Below are positions 23,721 through 35,551 of a DNA stretch of 64,000 nt, piece by piece (within the stretch, counting starts at the first letter, position 1; every line of letters starts with the position of its first letter). The DNA lies in NCBI RefSeq assembly GCF_003269295.1, contig NZ_QLTT01000005.1, forward strand, positions 372,001 through 436,000. Direction: 5' to 3'. A program made the position numbers and the translations under genes. The stretch comes from Lentzea atacamensis (GTDB taxonomy: Bacteria; Actinomycetota; Actinomycetes; Mycobacteriales; Pseudonocardiaceae). The notes under the pieces are model-generated. The model ran no database searches. It was given only the letters and a program-made list of their open reading frames with translations, and was not told the DNA's origin.

Positions 23721-24839
23721 CTACCCTCCGAGGATGTCCTGCTGCGCGCACACCTGAGCGAGGTCGCCGGCGCACAGTTCCTGCGGCTTGACGATGCCCT
23801 CGGTCACCAGCGTCCGCACGCTGTCCTTCTTGATCAGCGTCGCGCCGAGCAGCACCGACTTGATGTCGCGCCGCGCGACGGGATCCCGCAGGTTGCCGGT
23901 GGCGAGGTCGTCGGCACCCTCCAGGTCACCGCGAGCGATCGCGATGGCCAGCCGCGCCGCGGCCTCCGCCTCGTCCCGCACGGGCTTGTAGACGGTGATG
24001 CACTGGTCGCCTCTCAGGACGGCCCGCAGGCCGTCCACAGTGGCGTCCTGCCCGGTGACCGGGACCTTGCCCGCCAGGTTCTTCTTCTTGAGCACACCGA
24101 TGACCGCGCCGGCCAGGCCGTCGTTGGCCGCGACCACGCCGTCGACCCTGCCGCCGTTCTCGTTCAGGATCTGCTCGAACAGCTGACCGCCGAGGTCGTT
24201 GTTCCAGTCGGCGACCGGCTGCGACTTCACGAGCTTGAGCGCGCCGCTGTCGTACTTCGTGGACAGTCGCGACTTCTGACCCTGGGTGAAGAGCGTGGCG
24301 TTGTGGTCGGTCGGCGCACCCTCGATCTCGATGATCTGCGCGCCCGGCTTGTCGCCGAGGCACGCGAGCAGGCCGTCCGCCTGGAGCTGGCCGACGTTCA
24401 CGCTGTCGAAGCCGACGTGGTACTCCGCCTGGCCACCGAGCGTCACGCGGTCGTAGTCGATCACGGGGATGCCGGCGGCTTTCGCCTTCTTCTGCACCGC
24501 GAGACCACCCGCCGCGGACAACGGCGTGATCATCAGGACCTTCACCTTGCGACGGATCATCTCGTCGGCGATCTGCGCGAACTTCGCCTCGTCGCCCTCG
24601 GCGTTCTCCATGAACGGTTCGATGTCCGCGTAGTTGAACGCCTGGGTGAGCAGTGGGCGATCTTGTTCTTCCCAGCGCGTGGATGTCGTTCGGTCGGGAA
24701 GGATTACCCCGACGATTGGTTTGGGACCACGCGCGGGCAGCGTCGGAGCACCCTGACCAGCGTCACCGCAGGCAGTGAGCAGAAAGAGCAGGCACGCCGA
24801 CGTTGCCATTACCCGTCTTCGCATAATCGCGGATTGCAT
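23721..24839 (-). CDS. Sugar-binding lipoprotein (xylose-binding/XylF-like)
   Basis: 372 residues. The lipobox is LLFLLTAC-GDAG. The mature part is a type I periplasmic sugar-binding protein: VGVILPDRTTSTRWEEQDRP, IADEMIRRKVKVLMITP, AGIPVIDYDRVTLGG and DGVVAANDGLAGAVIGVL then PVTGQDATVDGL, the XylF pattern. Neither permease nor ATPase is adjacent, so it is an orphan receptor. ATG 24839 or ATG 24824 are both possible starts. It converges with the membrane-protein gene, with a 12-base gap. Confidence 0.88.
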   Translation of the reverse strand: MQSAIMRRRVMATSACLLFLLTACGDAGQGAPTLPARGPKPIVGVILPDRTTSTRWEEQDRPLLTQAFNYADIEPFMENAEGDEAKFAQIADEMIRRKVKVLMITPLSAAGGLAVQKKAKAAGIPVIDYDRVTLGGQAEYHVGFDSVNVGQLQADGLLACLGDKPGAQIIEIEGAPTDHNATLFTQGQKSRLSTKYDSGALKLVKSQPVADWNNDLGGQLFEQILNENGGRVDGVVAANDGLAGAVIGVLKKKNLAGKVPVTGQDATVDGLRAVLRGDQCITVYKPVRDEAEAAARLAIAIARGDLEGADDLATGNLRDPVARRDIKSVLLGATLIKKDSVRTLVTEGIVKPQELCAGDLAQVCAQQDILGG

Positions 24840-25031
24840 CGCTTGAATGTTGTTAAGTCAAGATTTGTTTCACACCATCACGCTCCGCTTCCGATCGGCT
24901 ACAGTTCGATTCCGTACGAAAGGCGCTGATGCGTGGCGAATTTTCGTGCCAGTGTGTCGGACTTGGGCGGCAATCGGGGGCCGCGCCGTGTTGTTGGATC
25001 CAGCCCTGACCGGGTGTGAGGAGACAGCTAG
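24840..25031. promoter_or_regulatory. Divergent promoter region, sugar receptor and protease
   Basis: 192 bases between divergent genes. GAGGAG near 25018 is the protease ribosome site. The segment is locally AT-richer near 24840-24870 than its surroundings, as expected of promoters. I see no strong palindrome. Confidence 0.4.
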
Positions 25032-26759
25032 GTGAGAACGCGCAGAACCGTGATGGCGGTGGCGGCAACGGTGTCGCTGATCGCCGCGGGTACTTCGGCG
25101 GCGGGGGCAGCGCCGGCCTCTACCGCTGGCCAGCAGGACACCGAGTACACGGTCCTCTTGGAGGACCCCGGAAACCGCGACTTCGCGATCGACGCCGTGC
25201 GGGCGGCGGGCGGCGAGGTCGTGCGGGACAACAAGGCCGTCGGTCTGCTGACCGTGAAGGCTCCCGCGAACGGGTTCGTGGAGAAGGTTTCCGCTTCGAG
25301 CGACATCGTCGGCGCCGCACGGACCAAGCCGATCGGGCACGCTCCTGCGGCGAAGGCCGAGAAGGCCAAGCGCGACAACGTCGAGAAGGAGAACAAGGCC
25401 GAGCAGCCGAACAAGGCTCCTGCCGAGTCGAAGTCGACCGCCGGCATGGACCCCCTGGACGGCGACCTGTGGGGCCTGAACCTCGTCCGCTCCAACATCG
25501 CGCGGGCCAAGCAGGCCGGTGACAAGCGCGTGTACGTCGGCATTCTGGACACGGGCGTGGACGGCTCGCACCCGGACATCGCGCCGAACTTCAACAACGA
25601 GCTGTCGCGCAACTTCACCGTCGACATGCCCAACGACTCCGACGGCGGCGTCTTCGACGGCCCGTGCGAGTTCCGCGGGTGCGTCGACCCGGCGAACTGG
25701 GACGACGGCGGCCACGGCACGCACGTCGCCGGCACCATCGGCGCCGCTGCCAACGGCTTCGGCATCTCCGGTGTCGCGCCGAACGTGTCGCTGGTGAACA
25801 TCCGCGGTGGCCAGGACGCCGGCTCGTTCTTCCTGCAGCCGGTGGTCGACGCCCTGACCTACGGCGCCGACATCGGCCTCGACGTGATCAACATGTCGTT
25901 CTACGTCGACCCGTGGTACATGAACTGCATCAACGACTCCACGGCCACGCCGGAGGAGCAGCTGGAGCAGCGCACCATCATTGCGTCCGTGCAGCGCGCG
26001 CTGAACTACGCGCACCGCAAGGGCGTCACGCTGATCGGCGCCGGTGGCAACAACCACGAGGACCTCGGCAAGCCGCGCACCGACACGATCAGCCCGAACT
26101 ACCCGCCGGGCCACAACCGGCCGCGGCCGATCGACAACGCCACCTGCCTCAACCTGCCGACCGAGGGCAACCACGTCATCTCGGTGTCGTCTCTCGGCCC
26201 GTCGACCGCCAAGGCCGACTACTCGAACTACGGCCTCGAGCAGACCGCGATCTCGGCTCCCGGCGGCTACTTCCGCGACGGCCTCGGCACGCCGTGGTAC
26301 CGCACCAACGAGAACATGATCCTCTCGACCTACCCGCGCAACGTCGCTCTCGCCGAGGGCGCGATCGACGAGGCCGGCAACATCACCCCGGCCGGCCAGG
26401 CCGCGGGCGTGAAGAAGGCCGTGCAGGGCGACAAGGTCGGCTACTACCAGTTCCTGCAGGGCACCTCGATGGCCGCCCCGCACGCCTCGGGTGTGGCCGC
26501 GCTGATCGTCAGCCAGTACGGCAAGAAGGACAAGGGCCGTCCCGGCCTGACCCTGTCCCCGGACAAGGTCGAGAAGGTGCTGTACAAGACCGCGATCCAG
26601 CGGGCGTGCCCGAACCCGAGGCTCGTCTCGTACGTCCCGGTCGGACGTTCGCCCGAGTTCGACGCGCTCTGCGAGGGTGACGCGAAGTTCAACGGCTTCT
26701 ACGGTCACGGCATCGTGGACGCCTACGGCGCGGTGACCCGCGGCGGTCAGTTCCTGTAG
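25032..26759 (+). CDS. Secreted subtilisin-like serine protease (S8)
   Basis: 575 residues. A Sec signal ends in SAAGAAP. An I9-like propeptide (about residues 38-100) is followed by a lysine/alanine-rich linker (AEKAKRDNVEKENKAEQPNK). The peptidase domain has the Asp173 box ILDTGVDG, the His228 box GHGTHVAG and the Ser479 box GTSMAAPHASG. Extra cysteines (CEFRGC, CINDS, CLNL, ACPNP, ALCEG) suggest disulfides. It should be exported, autoprocessed and degrade extracellular protein. GTG 25032 follows GAGGAG. It ends with a strong terminator. Confidence 0.95.
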   Translation: MRTRRTVMAVAATVSLIAAGTSAAGAAPASTAGQQDTEYTVLLEDPGNRDFAIDAVRAAGGEVVRDNKAVGLLTVKAPANGFVEKVSASSDIVGAARTKPIGHAPAAKAEKAKRDNVEKENKAEQPNKAPAESKSTAGMDPLDGDLWGLNLVRSNIARAKQAGDKRVYVGILDTGVDGSHPDIAPNFNNELSRNFTVDMPNDSDGGVFDGPCEFRGCVDPANWDDGGHGTHVAGTIGAAANGFGISGVAPNVSLVNIRGGQDAGSFFLQPVVDALTYGADIGLDVINMSFYVDPWYMNCINDSTATPEEQLEQRTIIASVQRALNYAHRKGVTLIGAGGNNHEDLGKPRTDTISPNYPPGHNRPRPIDNATCLNLPTEGNHVISVSSLGPSTAKADYSNYGLEQTAISAPGGYFRDGLGTPWYRTNENMILSTYPRNVALAEGAIDEAGNITPAGQAAGVKKAVQGDKVGYYQFLQGTSMAAPHASGVAALIVSQYGKKDKGRPGLTLSPDKVEKVLYKTAIQRACPNPRLVSYVPVGRSPEFDALCEGDAKFNGFYGHGIVDAYGAVTRGGQFL

Positions 26760-26773
26760 TTCTCGCTTGAACC

Positions 26774-26807
26774 GCAAAGGCTCCCGGTCACGGCCGGGAG
26801 CCTTTGC
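26774..26807 (+). terminator. Intrinsic terminator of S8 protease
   Basis: A perfect 14-bp stem, GCAAAGGCTCCCGG with CCGGGAGCCTTTGC and a six-base loop, then TTTT. It starts 15 bases after the stop. Confidence 0.93.
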
Positions 26808-26833
26808 TTTTCAGCAGGCAACCGGCCTTGTTG

Positions 26834-26847
26834 TGCGAGCGCTCTCA
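26834..26847. promoter_or_regulatory. LacI-family (CebR-like) operator before chitosanase 1
   Basis: TGCGAGCGCTCTCA matches the actinomycete LacI/CebR consensus TGGGAGCGCTCCCA at 12 of 14 positions and keeps the perfect GAGCGCTC core. It lies about 50 bases upstream of the first chitosanase start. The cognate regulator is not encoded in this window. Confidence 0.7.
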
Positions 26848-26895
26848 CGCTACGGTGCGCCTGTCGCCGCCGATCCCTCACCGGAACGGACCGAC

Positions 26896-27681
26896 ATGAA
26901 GACGTTTGCAAGACTGGCTGCCACGGTCGTCTGCGCCACCGCCCTCATCACCCCGGCCACGGCGCACGCCGCGGACCTGAACGACCCGCGGCTCAAGGAC
27001 ATCGCCATGCAGCTGGTGTCCAGCGCGGAGAACTCCTCTTTGGACTGGCGCGCCCAGTTCGGATACATCGAGGACATCTGGGACGGCCGCGGCTACACAG
27101 CGGGCATCATCGGCTTCTGCAGCGGCACCGGCGACATGCTCGACCTGGTCCGCCTCTACCGCGACTGGAAGCCGGGCAACGTCCTGGAGAAGTACCTCCC
27201 GGCCCTGGAGCGCGTGAACGGCAGCCCGTCCCACGACGGCCTCGACCCGACGTTCCAGGACGACTGGCGCAGGGCCGCGCAGGACGGCACGTTCCAGGGC
27301 GCGCAGGAGCACGAGCGCGACCGCGTCTACTTCAACCCGGCGGTGAACCGCGCGAAGCAGGACGGCGTGCAGGCGCTGGGCCAGTTCATCTACTACGACG
27401 CGATTGTCATGCACGGCGACAACTGGGGCTACACCGACTTCTCCAGCATCCGCCAGCGCGCTCTGGACTCCGGAGCGCGGCCGCCGGCCTGGGGCGGTGA
27501 CGAGCGGGCGTGGCTGCACGCCTTCCTCGACGCGCGGGTGTGGGCGATGAGGGAAGAACCCGCCCACGAGAACACCACCCGCGTCGACACGGCCCAGCGC
27601 CGGTTCCTCAACGAGGGCAAGCTGAACCTCGAAACCCCGCTGCGGTGGCACGTCTACGGGGACTACTACGAGATCTGGTGA
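26896..27681 (+). CDS. Secreted GH46 chitosanase (copy 1)
   Basis: 261 residues. The Sec signal is MKTFARLAATVVCATALITP, ending near AHAAD. The mature enzyme is a full GH46 domain very close to Streptomyces N174 Csn: the general acid Glu is in SAENSSLDW, the base Asp in EDIWDGRGYT, and the sequence runs on through FCSGTGDMLDLV, ERDRVYFNPAV, YYDAIVMHG and RVDTAQRRFL to the end. It hydrolyses chitosan endo-wise outside the cell. ATG 26896 lacks a clear ribosome site. A LacI-type operator precedes it, and a second GH46 copy follows 113 bases downstream. Confidence 0.95.
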   Translation: MKTFARLAATVVCATALITPATAHAADLNDPRLKDIAMQLVSSAENSSLDWRAQFGYIEDIWDGRGYTAGIIGFCSGTGDMLDLVRLYRDWKPGNVLEKYLPALERVNGSPSHDGLDPTFQDDWRRAAQDGTFQGAQEHERDRVYFNPAVNRAKQDGVQALGQFIYYDAIVMHGDNWGYTDFSSIRQRALDSGARPPAWGGDERAWLHAFLDARVWAMREEPAHENTTRVDTAQRRFLNEGKLNLETPLRWHVYGDYYEIW

Positions 27682-27794
27682 TGAAGCATCGGTTTCGCAT
27701 GTTAGTAAAGGTTCTTGCCAATAAAGGTCTGAACCCCTTACCGTTGCTTCATCGCTGCCCGGGACACCCCAACCCCTGCCCCGGAGGACATTTC
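27682..27794. promoter_or_regulatory. Inter-chitosanase region with short direct repeats
   Basis: 113 bases, AT-richer than its surroundings. Two direct repeats, TAAAGGTTCT (27706-27715) and TAAAGGTCT (27722-27730), 16 bases apart, may be an activator site or part of a separate promoter for copy 2. No terminator hairpin is seen after copy 1. Confidence 0.4.
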
Positions 27795-28583
27795 GTGAAG
27801 ATCTCTGGTCGCCTCGCGGCCGCGCTGCTGGCGTGCGCCGCTCTCGTCACCACCACAACGGGCACCGCCCAGGCCGCCGACCTGACCGACCCGCGGCTCA
27901 AGGACATCGCCATGCAGCTGGTGTCCAGCGCGGAGAACTCCTCTTTGGACTGGCGCGCCCAGTTCGGCTACATCGAGGACATCAAGGACGGCCGCGGCTA
28001 CACAGCGGGCATCATCGGCTTCTGCAGCGGCACCGGCGACATGCTCGACCTGGTGGAGCTGTACAAGAAACGCAAGCCGGGGAACGTCCTGGAGAAGTAC
28101 CTGCCCGCACTGCGCAAGGTGAACGGCACGCCCTCGCACGCGGGTCTCGACCCCAACTACACCAAGGACTGGAAGACCGCGGCCAAGGACTCGGCGTTCA
28201 GGGCGGCGCAGGAGTCCGAGCGCGACCGGGTGTACTTCAACCCGGCCGTGAAGCAGGCCAAGTCGGACGGCGTGCGCGCACTCGGCCAGTTCGCCTACTA
28301 CGACGCGATCGTCATGCACGGCAACGGTGGCGACAGGCTGAGCTTCAGCAGCATCCGCAAGCGCGCGCTGGGCAAGGCGAAGCCGCCGTCGCAGGGCGGC
28401 AACGAGACCACCTGGCTCAACGCCTTCCTCGACGCTCGAGTGTGGGCGATGAAGCAGGAGCCCGAGCACGAGGACACCAGCCGCGTCGACACGGCGCAGC
28501 GCGTGTTCCTCAAGAACGGCAACCTCGATCTGAAGACGCCGCTCAGGTGGACGGTCTACGGCGACAGCTACGAGATCAAGTAA
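27795..28583 (+). CDS. Secreted GH46 chitosanase (copy 2)
   Basis: 262 residues. The Sec signal MKISGRLAAALLACAALVTT ends near AQAAD. The GH46 domain is complete, with Glu in SAENSSLDW and Asp in EDIKDGRGYT, and ends LRWTVYGDSYEIK. The first 60 mature residues are almost identical to copy 1, while the C-terminal half has diverged (for example KKRKPGNVL versus RDWKPGNVL, and GNGGDRLSF versus GDNWGYTDF). GTG 27795 has GGAGG eight bases upstream. A tandem duplication with its own promoter region is likely; differing substrate length or pH range is possible but not visible. Confidence 0.95.
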   Translation: MKISGRLAAALLACAALVTTTTGTAQAADLTDPRLKDIAMQLVSSAENSSLDWRAQFGYIEDIKDGRGYTAGIIGFCSGTGDMLDLVELYKKRKPGNVLEKYLPALRKVNGTPSHAGLDPNYTKDWKTAAKDSAFRAAQESERDRVYFNPAVKQAKSDGVRALGQFAYYDAIVMHGNGGDRLSFSSIRKRALGKAKPPSQGGNETTWLNAFLDARVWAMKQEPEHEDTSRVDTAQRVFLKNGNLDLKTPLRWTVYGDSYEIK

Positions 28584-28599
28584 CCTCGTCGGCACGGAC

Positions 28600-28633
28600 G
28601 AAGAGGGGCGCTCCGAGTGGAGCGCCCCTCTTC
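28600..28633. terminator. Bidirectional terminator, chitosanase 2 and glyQS
   Basis: A perfect 15-bp stem, GAAGAGGGGCGCTCC with GGAGCGCCCCTCTTC and a GAGT loop, lies between convergent stops at 28583 and 28640. The stem is symmetric enough to serve both strands. Confidence 0.88.
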
Positions 28634-28639
28634 CCGTGA

Positions 28640-31570
<2,931 letters not shown>

Positions 31571-31722
31571 CGTCAACACGGCGACGAGTCTACGAAACGG
31601 GCAAAACCGCTGGTCAAGGGGCCTGAATCCGGTGGCGTTCGCCACTGTGTCACGCTTTGCACAACCGAGTGGAGTTCCCGCACGTCTACTTGGGGTACCC
31701 GGATGTGCTGAGAGGAGTGGGT

Positions 31723-33624
31723 GTGGACAACCGGCCGCCGCGGCCAGGAGAACCGAACGGAACTCCCAGGCGACCCTCCGCCACCCCGCGTCCCCCGGCG
31801 GGTCAGCCCCGCCGTCCCCAGGTACCGCCGCGCAGCTCAGAGCCCCCGCGCCGGCAGCCGAACCGGGCCGAACCGCCGCGGCGGGAGCCCCCGAAGCGCT
31901 CCGAACCACCGCGCAAGGAACCACCGCGCAAGGAACCCCCGCGCAAGGAACCCCCGCGCCGCGCGTCCGCGAGCCGCAGCGAGTCGCCGCGCCGCGACCC
32001 CCAGCGCGGCCGCGAGCCGGCCCGCGCCACGTCGTCGGCCCCGCGCCCGCGCCCCGTGGCCGACCGTCCGACGGTCCGCACGACTCCGGCCAAGGCGAAG
32101 TCCGCTGCCCCCGCGGCCCGTCCCCGGCCCAGGCCCTCCGCTCGCCGACCGAGCGCGGCCAAGCGCGGTGCGTCCACCGGCGCCAAGATCTTCATCAGCA
32201 TGATCTCCGCGACGATCCTGCTGGTCACCGGCGTCGCGTGGCAGAACCTGAACTCGCTGACCGAGAACCTGACCAAACAGGACCTCAACCTCGCCGACGC
32301 CGGGGAGAAGCCCGCCGACGGCGCGATCGACATCCTGCTCGTCGGCATGGACAGCCGCACCGACTCCAAGGGCAACCCGCTGCCGCAGAACATCCTCAAC
32401 GAGCTGCAGGCGGGCGGCAGCGACGACGGCGGGTTCAACACCGACACGCTGATCCTGCTGCACATCCCGAACGACAGCGGCAAGGCGTTCGCGGTGTCGT
32501 TCCCCCGCGACTCCTACGTGAAGATCGCCGGCGGCTTCGGGCGTCACAAGATCAACTCTGCCTACGGTTACGCCAAGGGTCAAGCCGCCGAAAAGCTGCA
32601 GGGCAGTGGCAAGAGCCCGCAGGAGATCGAGATGGAGACCCGCAAGGCGGGCGCGAACAACCTGATCGAGACCATCCAGAACCTGACCGGCGCCACGATC
32701 GACCACTACGCCGAGGTCAACCTGGTCGGCTTCTACGAGATCACCAAGGCCATCGGCGGCATCGACGTCTGCCTCAACAACAACGTCCGCGACAGCTTCT
32801 CCGGCGCGAACTTCAAGGCGGGCCCGCAGACCATCGAGGGCAAGAACGCGCTGGCGTTCGTCCGGCAGCGCCACGGCCTGCCCATGGGCGACCTGGACCG
32901 CGTCGTCCGCCAGCAGGTCTTCATGGCCGGTCTCGCCAAGAAGATGCTCTCAGCCGGCGTGCTCACCGACGGCACCAAGCGCAGCGAGATGATCAAGGCC
33001 GTCAGCGGCGCGATCGTGCTCGACGACGGCTGGGACATCACGAAGTTCGCTCTGCAGATGAAGGATCTGACGGGCGGCAACATGACGTTCCAGACGATCC
33101 CGACAGGCAACCCGGACCTGCAGACCCCCGAGGACGGCTCCGCGGTCGAGGTCGACGAGGCCGAGGTCAGGACGTTCGTGAAGAACCTCGGCAAGGCCCC
33201 CGCGTCCTCGGCCGCGCCGGACCCGAAGTTCAACAACGCCTCGGTGACCGTCGACGTCCGCAACGCCTCCGGCGTCGCAGGCCTCGCGAGCAAGGTGCAG
33301 CAGTCGCTCGTCGCGAAGGGCTTCGTGGCGGGTCAGACGGGCAACGCCGAGGCGATGGCCAAGTCGGTCGTCCGCTACGGCAAGGGCGGAGAGGACGGCG
33401 CCAACGCCGTCCAGAAGGCCCTCGGCGGCATGAAGATCGAAGAGGACGTGAACATCCCGGCCGGCCGGGTCCGCGTCTTCATCGGCTCCGACTACTCGGG
33501 TCCCGGCACCCAGGGCTTCACGGGCTCCGGAGTGCTCAACTTGGACGGTGCGCGGCAGCAGCCGGCGCCCGACCCGAACGCTCCCAAACCCATTACCGCG
33601 GACGGCGTGCGCTGCGTGAACTGA
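31723..33624 (+). CDS. LytR-CpsA-Psr (LCP) family cell-wall ligase
   Basis: 633 residues. An unusual N-terminal cytoplasmic tail of about 150 residues is rich in Pro/Arg/Lys/Glu, with three copies of PPRKE. One membrane segment follows (about residues 155-172, AKIFISMISATILLVTGVAW). The extracytoplasmic LCP domain has DILLVGMDSR, NTDTLILLHIP, SFPRDSYV, YAEVNLVGFYEI and FVRQRHGLPMGDLDRVVRQQ, which carry the conserved Arg/Asp residues for lipid-phosphate glycan transfer. A LytR_C domain (VTVDVRNASGVAGLASKV) ends the protein. It attaches wall polymers to peptidoglycan. GTG 31723 follows AGAGGAG. It is divergent from glyQS. Confidence 0.92.
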   Translation: MDNRPPRPGEPNGTPRRPSATPRPPAGQPRRPQVPPRSSEPPRRQPNRAEPPRREPPKRSEPPRKEPPRKEPPRKEPPRRASASRSESPRRDPQRGREPARATSSAPRPRPVADRPTVRTTPAKAKSAAPAARPRPRPSARRPSAAKRGASTGAKIFISMISATILLVTGVAWQNLNSLTENLTKQDLNLADAGEKPADGAIDILLVGMDSRTDSKGNPLPQNILNELQAGGSDDGGFNTDTLILLHIPNDSGKAFAVSFPRDSYVKIAGGFGRHKINSAYGYAKGQAAEKLQGSGKSPQEIEMETRKAGANNLIETIQNLTGATIDHYAEVNLVGFYEITKAIGGIDVCLNNNVRDSFSGANFKAGPQTIEGKNALAFVRQRHGLPMGDLDRVVRQQVFMAGLAKKMLSAGVLTDGTKRSEMIKAVSGAIVLDDGWDITKFALQMKDLTGGNMTFQTIPTGNPDLQTPEDGSAVEVDEAEVRTFVKNLGKAPASSAAPDPKFNNASVTVDVRNASGVAGLASKVQQSLVAKGFVAGQTGNAEAMAKSVVRYGKGGEDGANAVQKALGGMKIEEDVNIPAGRVRVFIGSDYSGPGTQGFTGSGVLNLDGARQQPAPDPNAPKPITADGVRCVN

Positions 33625-33740
33625 TACTCAGAGTAGAGAAGTATCGCCCGTTCGGGGGAATCTGCCAGGAAGTTGCGTAAGCGACGAAGAACTGGCGCCT
33701 TCCATCACCGTGAGACCCGCTCACGGGGTGGAGGGACCAG
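33625..33740. promoter_or_regulatory. Upstream region of XRE regulator with inverted repeats
   Basis: GATACT/AGTATC arms flank 11 bases just after the LCP stop (33624-33646). CCGTGAG and CTCACGG arms separated by five bases (33708-33726) sit just before the GGAGGGA ribosome site. The second dyad is well placed for autoregulation or an RNA hairpin at the start. Confidence 0.45.
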
Positions 33741-34226
33741 GTGCAAACCGCGAACGGCCGAATCGACACGGCGGCGTACCAGCGCGTGCTCGGTGATGAG
33801 ATCCGCAGCCTTCGCAAGCAGCGCGGCTGGACCCGCAAGGAGCTGAACAAGCGACTGCAGACCGAGATCTCGCTGCAGACGCTGGCCACCTACGAGCTCG
33901 GCACCCGCCAGTGCTCGGTCGTGCGCCTGGTGGAGATCTGCCACGCCCTCGACGTTCCGGCACACGAAGTCCTCGCTCGTGTGCACGAACGCTTCTTCGG
34001 CGACGCCCCCGCCGGGCACCTCACGCTGAACCTCGCCGCGGTCGCCGCGACCGACAACCCCCGTCTGGTGCCGCTCAAGCGCTGGGCCGCCGGACGCCTG
34101 CACGTGCTGCCGCCGGGAGCGTCCCCGGAGGTGCACCTCGACCTGCCCGCGCTGGAGAACATGGCGCAGCTCTGCCAACTCCCGACCGTCGAGCTCATCC
34201 GCGTCCTGCGCGAGCTGAGCCACTAG
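33741..34226 (+). CDS. XRE-family helix-turn-helix regulator
   Basis: 161 residues. The N-terminal XRE domain (about residues 15-75) reads LGDEIRSLRKQRGWTRKELN, LQTLATYELGTRQCSVVRLVEICHALDVPAHEVL, similar in layout to BldD-type developmental repressors. The C-terminal half (TLNLAAVAATDNPRLVPLKRWAAG) is probably for dimerisation or ligand binding. GTG 33741 follows GGAGGGA. It lies between LCP and murT, so control of wall genes is a reasonable guess. Confidence 0.85.
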   Translation: MQTANGRIDTAAYQRVLGDEIRSLRKQRGWTRKELNKRLQTEISLQTLATYELGTRQCSVVRLVEICHALDVPAHEVLARVHERFFGDAPAGHLTLNLAAVAATDNPRLVPLKRWAAGRLHVLPPGASPEVHLDLPALENMAQLCQLPTVELIRVLRELSH

Positions 34227-34303
34227 TTGTACCGAACCCCGTTCACACCAACGCAACGACCGCCCGAAAAGGTTCAACCACCACCGCCGGTAGCATCGCG
34301 TGG

Positions 34304-35551
34304 GTGAACGATTCCCCCGCCCGCCTCCCGCTGCGCACCGCGGCCGCAGTGAAACTGGGCAACCTGAGCTCCACGCTGTCCCAGAAGATGGGTCTCGGCG
34401 CAGGCGGCATGATCGGCGGCCGGGTGGCGCTGAAGCTCGACCCGCAGGCGCTGAACCGGTTGACGCAGGGCCGCAGGGTCGCCGTGGTGACAGGCACGAA
34501 CGGCAAGACCACCAGCACGATGATGCTGGCGAGGGCCGTCTCCGCGCTCGGTGAGGTCGCCACGAACCACAGCGGCGCCAACATGCCCGACGGCCACGTC
34601 ACGGCGCTGTCGAAGCAGCCGGACGCCCCGTACGCCGTGCTGGAGTGCGACGAGGGCTACTTCCCCGCCGTCGCCGGTGCGAGCAACCCGGCCGTCGCGG
34701 TGATCCTCAACCTGTCGCGCGACCAGCTGGACCGCGTCGGCGAGGTGCGCACCATCGAGCGCTCGCTGCGCGACACCGTCACCGCGCTCAAGGACTGCAC
34801 GGTCGTCGCCAACTGCGACGACGTGATGGTGACGAGCGCCGCCTGGAACGCGCAGAAGGTCGTCTGGGTCGCCACCGGCACCGGCTGGCACCACGACTCC
34901 GCGAGCTGCCCGCGGTGCGGCAACCCGATCCAGTGGCAGGGCGAGCACTGGCACTGCACGGGCTGCGACCTGGCACGCCCGCACCCGAACTGGATCACCA
35001 CCGACGAGGCGATGATCACCCCCGAGCACCACAAGGTGGAGCTCCGCCTGACGCTGCCGGGCAAGTTCAACCAGGCCAACGCCGTCATGGCGTCGGCGGC
35101 CGCGTACGCGCTGGGCGTGCCCACGGAAGAGGCGGTGCGCCGGCTGCGCGGCGTCTCCAACGTGAGCGGCCGCTACCGCACGATCCAGCGCAACGGCCGC
35201 AGCGCGCGCCTTCTGCTGTCGAAGAACCCCGCCGGCTGGAGCGAGACCCTCACGGTCGTCAAGGAGGCCAACCACCCGGCCGTCCTGGTGATCAACGCCC
35301 AGGAGGCCGACGGCCGCGACCTGAGCTGGCTGTGGGACGTGCCGTTCGAGCGGATGCAGGGCCGCACGGTCATCGCGTCCGGCGAGCGCGCGACCGACCT
35401 CGCCGTCCGCCTGACCTACGCCGAGGTCGAGCACACGATCGTGCCCGACCCGCTGAAGGCCATCGACCAGATGCCGCCGGGCGCGGTCGAGGTCATCGCC
35501 AACTACACCGCGTTCCGCGACTTGAATGCCAGGGCTGCCGCTGATGAGTGA
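34304..35551 (+). CDS. murT: Lipid II isoglutaminyl synthase, glutamate ligase subunit MurT
   Basis: 415 residues of the Mur ligase family. The P-loop is VVTGTNGKTTSTMML. A C-P-R-C ... C-T-G-C zinc ribbon is inserted in the central domain (about residues 205-225), a hallmark of MurT. The C-terminal DUF1727 domain starts near FNQANAVMASAAAYALG. With GatD it amidates D-Glu of the peptidoglycan stem to D-isoglutamine. GTG 34304 lies about eight bases after TAGCAT, a likely -10, so a leaderless mRNA is probable. Its stop overlaps the gatD start by eight bases. Confidence 0.95.
   Translation: MNDSPARLPLRTAAAVKLGNLSSTLSQKMGLGAGGMIGGRVALKLDPQALNRLTQGRRVAVVTGTNGKTTSTMMLARAVSALGEVATNHSGANMPDGHVTALSKQPDAPYAVLECDEGYFPAVAGASNPAVAVILNLSRDQLDRVGEVRTIERSLRDTVTALKDCTVVANCDDVMVTSAAWNAQKVVWVATGTGWHHDSASCPRCGNPIQWQGEHWHCTGCDLARPHPNWITTDEAMITPEHHKVELRLTLPGKFNQANAVMASAAAYALGVPTEEAVRRLRGVSNVSGRYRTIQRNGRSARLLLSKNPAGWSETLTVVKEANHPAVLVINAQEADGRDLSWLWDVPFERMQGRTVIASGERATDLAVRLTYAEVEHTIVPDPLKAIDQMPPGAVEVIANYTAFRDLNARAAADE

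Noticed and set aside
31580..31924. N-terminal extension of the glycyl-tRNA synthetase
   Set aside because: The extension is Ala/Pro/Gly-rich, overlaps the divergent LCP start region, and GlyQ homology begins exactly at the ATG at 31570.
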